Part shown: piece after piece, positions 62,099 through 64,000 of the stretch
How positions within the stretch are numbered: position 1 is the first letter of the stretch
Layout of the letters: the number at the start of each line of letters is the position of its first letter
Assembly (NCBI GenBank): GCA_044226205.1
Contig: JBGAHL010000023.1
Span: 22,916-86,915, forward strand
From: M3007 sp044226205
GTDB lineage: Bacteria; Bacteroidota; Bacteroidia; Chitinophagales; Saprospiraceae
DNA: 64,000 nt
Direction of reading: 5' to 3'
Notes under the pieces: generated by a model
Database searches by the model: none
Told to the model about the DNA's origin: nothing
What the model saw: only the letters and a program-made list of their open reading frames with translations
Program-made: the position numbers and the translations under genes

Positions 62099-64000
62099 AT
62101 GAAGAAGTCTTTACTCGCTTTGATTTTTGTTACCTTTTGTATTGCCCTTAACGCCGCCGTTACGTATAAACTGAGTTATAACTCGAGTACGCAAACCTAC
62201 ACGGTATCGTTTAAAAGTACGGTGGCCTACTCGGGTCCTTTGGCAAGAATCACCGGTTCTACCCAGTTTACAATTGTCGCGCCTGACCCCGATGGCACAG
62301 GGCCGGGCGCTTTTACGGTAACCAATTTGACCAACCTGACGGCGCTGCAAATTGGGTTGAGTCAGTTGAACAGTCCGGCTGAAAACACTTCTAAAGACTA
62401 TCTGTTTTTTGCGCCAACTAATTCGGGGTCTTATACACCGTTCAACATTCCTGCCGATACCTACATCGATCTGTTCACGTTCCAGACCTCCTCGGGGTGT
62501 CTGGCATCGCTGTATTTATTTGATAATGTGAATGATCCGCTCAACTCCAATATGAGTATCAATGCGGATAACAATTTCAAGACGCTGGGCGGAGGGAATG
62601 TCAATTTGTACACTGGCAATGACAGCAGCAACGATGGATGCGCATGTGTGACGTTCAAACTCACCCTGGATCCGGACGGGCAGACTTATCGGGTTTCTTT
62701 CAACAGCGGGATAGGATACAGCGGAGCGCTGGCCCGGATCACAGGAAGTACGCAGTTTACTATCGTGGCATCCGATCCCGACGGCGCCGGCGGGTCGTCT
62801 ATCATGATCACCAATATTACCAACCTGACGGGTTTGCAGATGGGCGTCAGCCAACTCAACAGTCCGGCCGAAAACCCGAGTAAAGACTATGCTTTTTTTG
62901 CCCCGCTCAATGCGGGTACTTATACCCCGTTTAATATTCCGGCCAATACCAATATTGACCTTTTTACCTTTAAAATAACCGGCAACTGCCTGGGTGACGT
63001 CTATTTGTTCGACAATACGAACGACCCGCTCAATTCCAACATGAGCATCAATGCCGATAACAACTTCAAAACCCTGGGTGGCGGCAACAACAACCTGTAT
63101 TGTTACAATGTCGGCGGTATCGTGCCATTGCCCAATCCGACGATTACACTGGGCGCGATCAGCCCGGTTTGCCCCGGCAGCGGTACAGCCGGGTTGCCCT
63201 ATTCGGCTACTACTGGCGGCGTCGATCAATACAGTATAGATTTCGATGCCGCTGCTGAAGCGGCTGGTTTTGTTGATGTTGTAAATGCTGCGCTGCCATC
63301 CAGTCCGATCAATATTACAGTACCCGGAATGGCAAGTTGTGGTACCTATAACGCGACCTTAACCGTCCGGAACAGTGTCTTAAATTGTGTCAGTAACAAC
63401 TACAATATTGCTGTCACCCTGCAAGACAATGGCGCTCCGGTCATTACAACCTGCCCTCCGACGCAAAATCTGGAAGCTTGCAATACCGCTGCGATCACTG
63501 GACTGGTTTTTTCCACGATGGAAGTAACGGTTACGCAGGCGCAGTTTAATGCAGCCGGTGGCGCTGCTTCAGATGGTTGTGGAATTGTTGAGTATAAATA
63601 TGTCGATTCTCAGACAGGTTCTTGCCCAATTGTTGTTACTCGACATTGGACCGTCACAGATGCCTGTGGCAATTCGGCTGAATGTGATCAAACTATCAAT
63701 ATCGACGACACCACCAACCCCACGGCCAGCAATCCCGCTCCCGTAACGGTGCAGTGCCCGGCCGACGTGCCCGCTCCGAACGTAGCCGTGGTCACAGACG
63801 AAGCGGACAACTGCACAGCCGTTCCGACGGTGGCTTTTGTCAATGACGTATCGGACGGCAACACCTGCCCGGAAGTGATCACGCGCACCTACTCGGTAAC
63901 GGATGCCTGCGGCAACGCCATCAACGTCACGCAAACGATCACAATCGACGACACCACCAACCCCACGGCCAGCAACCCCGCCCCGGTGACGGTTCAATGC
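62099..64000 (+). CDS. Secreted multi-module protein: two cohesin-like modules and HYR-type repeats (runs off the window)
   Basis: An ATG at 62099 opens a frame with no stop before the window end, so 634 residues are visible. A signal peptide (KKSLLALIFVTFCIALNA) is followed by two tandem modules of 163 aa (62159-62647 and 62648 to about 63110). They share ITGSTQFTIVA, QLNSPAEN, KDYxFFAP, FNIPA, NDPLNSNMSINADNNFKTLGGGN. An unrelated beta segment follows (about residues 340-440), then HYR/Ig-like repeats with VTDACGN and DDTTNPTASNPAPVTVQC. The latter recur with a 243-bp period (63701, 63944). Probably a T9SS-exported surface protein whose sorting domain lies beyond the window. The leader TATAATCATCAT directly precedes the start. 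Confidence 0.85.
   Translation, partial: MKKSLLALIFVTFCIALNAAVTYKLSYNSSTQTYTVSFKSTVAYSGPLARITGSTQFTIVAPDPDGTGPGAFTVTNLTNLTALQIGLSQLNSPAENTSKDYLFFAPTNSGSYTPFNIPADTYIDLFTFQTSSGCLASLYLFDNVNDPLNSNMSINADNNFKTLGGGNVNLYTGNDSSNDGCACVTFKLTLDPDGQTYRVSFNSGIGYSGALARITGSTQFTIVASDPDGAGGSSIMITNITNLTGLQMGVSQLNSPAENPSKDYAFFAPLNAGTYTPFNIPANTNIDLFTFKITGNCLGDVYLFDNTNDPLNSNMSINADNNFKTLGGGNNNLYCYNVGGIVPLPNPTITLGAISPVCPGSGTAGLPYSATTGGVDQYSIDFDAAAEAAGFVDVVNAALPSSPINITVPGMASCGTYNATLTVRNSVLNCVSNNYNIAVTLQDNGAPVITTCPPTQNLEACNTAAITGLVFSTMEVTVTQAQFNAAGGAASDGCGIVEYKYVDSQTGSCPIVVTRHWTVTDACGNSAECDQTINIDDTTNPTASNPAPVTVQCPADVPAPNVAVVTDEADNCTAVPTVAFVNDVSDGNTCPEVITRTYSVTDACGNAINVTQTITIDDTTNPTASNPAPVTVQC
62159..63110 (+). repeat. 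Tandem pair of cohesin-like modules, 489-bp period
   Basis: Copy A begins at the Val codon 62159 and copy B at 62648. The proteins are very similar over their whole length (for example LFDNVNDPLNSNMSINADNN against LFDNTNDPLNSNMSINADNN), while many silent positions differ, so the duplication is not very recent. Confidence 0.85.
63701..64000 (+). repeat. Start of a HYR-type repeat array, 243-bp period
   Basis: The codons for IDDTTNPTASNPAPVTVQC occur at 63701 and again at 63944, almost identical in DNA. Only one full unit and the beginning of the second are inside the window. Confidence 0.75.

Overview
The window looks like a chromosomal segment of a member of the Bacteroidota, probably a Saprospiria-type gliding or filamentous bacterium. 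The phylum call rests on several independent marks: -7 boxes of the form TAnnTTTG ahead of genes (6994, 24280, 25465, 28152, 38001), type IX secretion (T9SS) C-terminal sorting domains on secreted proteins, a PorP/SprF-OmpA pair, a hybrid two-component system with a propeller sensor and an AraC-type output, and a CarB that lacks the allosteric domain. The class-level placement is only an impression from the giant adhesin and the recurring protein families. I see no tRNA, rRNA, CRISPR array or insertion sequence.

Layout. 1-5 kb: the 3' end of a prolyl oligopeptidase, a small lipoprotein, a DPP4-like S9 peptidase and a PBP4-type D-Ala-D-Ala carboxypeptidase. 5-7 kb (minus): a SnoaL/DUF4440-like secreted protein and a T9SS-sorted alpha/beta hydrolase. 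7-10 kb: carB behind a promoter and a terminator-like leader hairpin. 10-12.5 kb: an ankyrin membrane protein and a T9SS-sorted BNR/YCF48-like protein, ending at a perfect 33-bp inverted repeat. 12.6-16 kb (minus): an OmpA/PD40 protein and PorP/SprF. 16-20 kb: an NAD(P)-binding protein, a MOSC protein and an unusual three-part protein (EAD-like helices, pseudokinase, globin-like domain). 20-24 kb (minus): ydeI-like, Uma2-like, recN, a lipoprotein and xerC/D. 24-31.7 kb: holin-like/YqjK-like pair, rpsU, histone-deacetylase family enzyme, membrane protein, SH3b protein, a Cys/Met PLP enzyme, a DUF6438-like lipoprotein, a GT87-like transferase and GtrA.

31.7-39 kb is visibly more A/T-rich and more loosely packed. 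It holds a one-piece hybrid sensor kinase, a helical-repeat protein of unknown function and 1.1 kb of apparently non-coding or decayed DNA.

39-64 kb is a surface-protein locus. A single 22,086-bp frame encodes a 7,361-residue protein made of 12 jellyroll modules (about 400 aa each), then 22 Ig-like modules of exactly 90 aa, then a calcium-loop/dockerin-like tail. It is followed by a small T9SS-anchored protein with one cohesin-like module, and by a gene that runs off the window with two tandem copies of the same module plus HYR-like repeats. The most interesting points are the construction of this giant gene (indel-free 270-bp periodicity, a 540-bp higher-order duplication, and modules whose front half varies while the back half is nearly constant), the possible module-tail pairing among the three neighbours, and the EAD-pseudokinase-globin protein at 17.9-19.5 kb.
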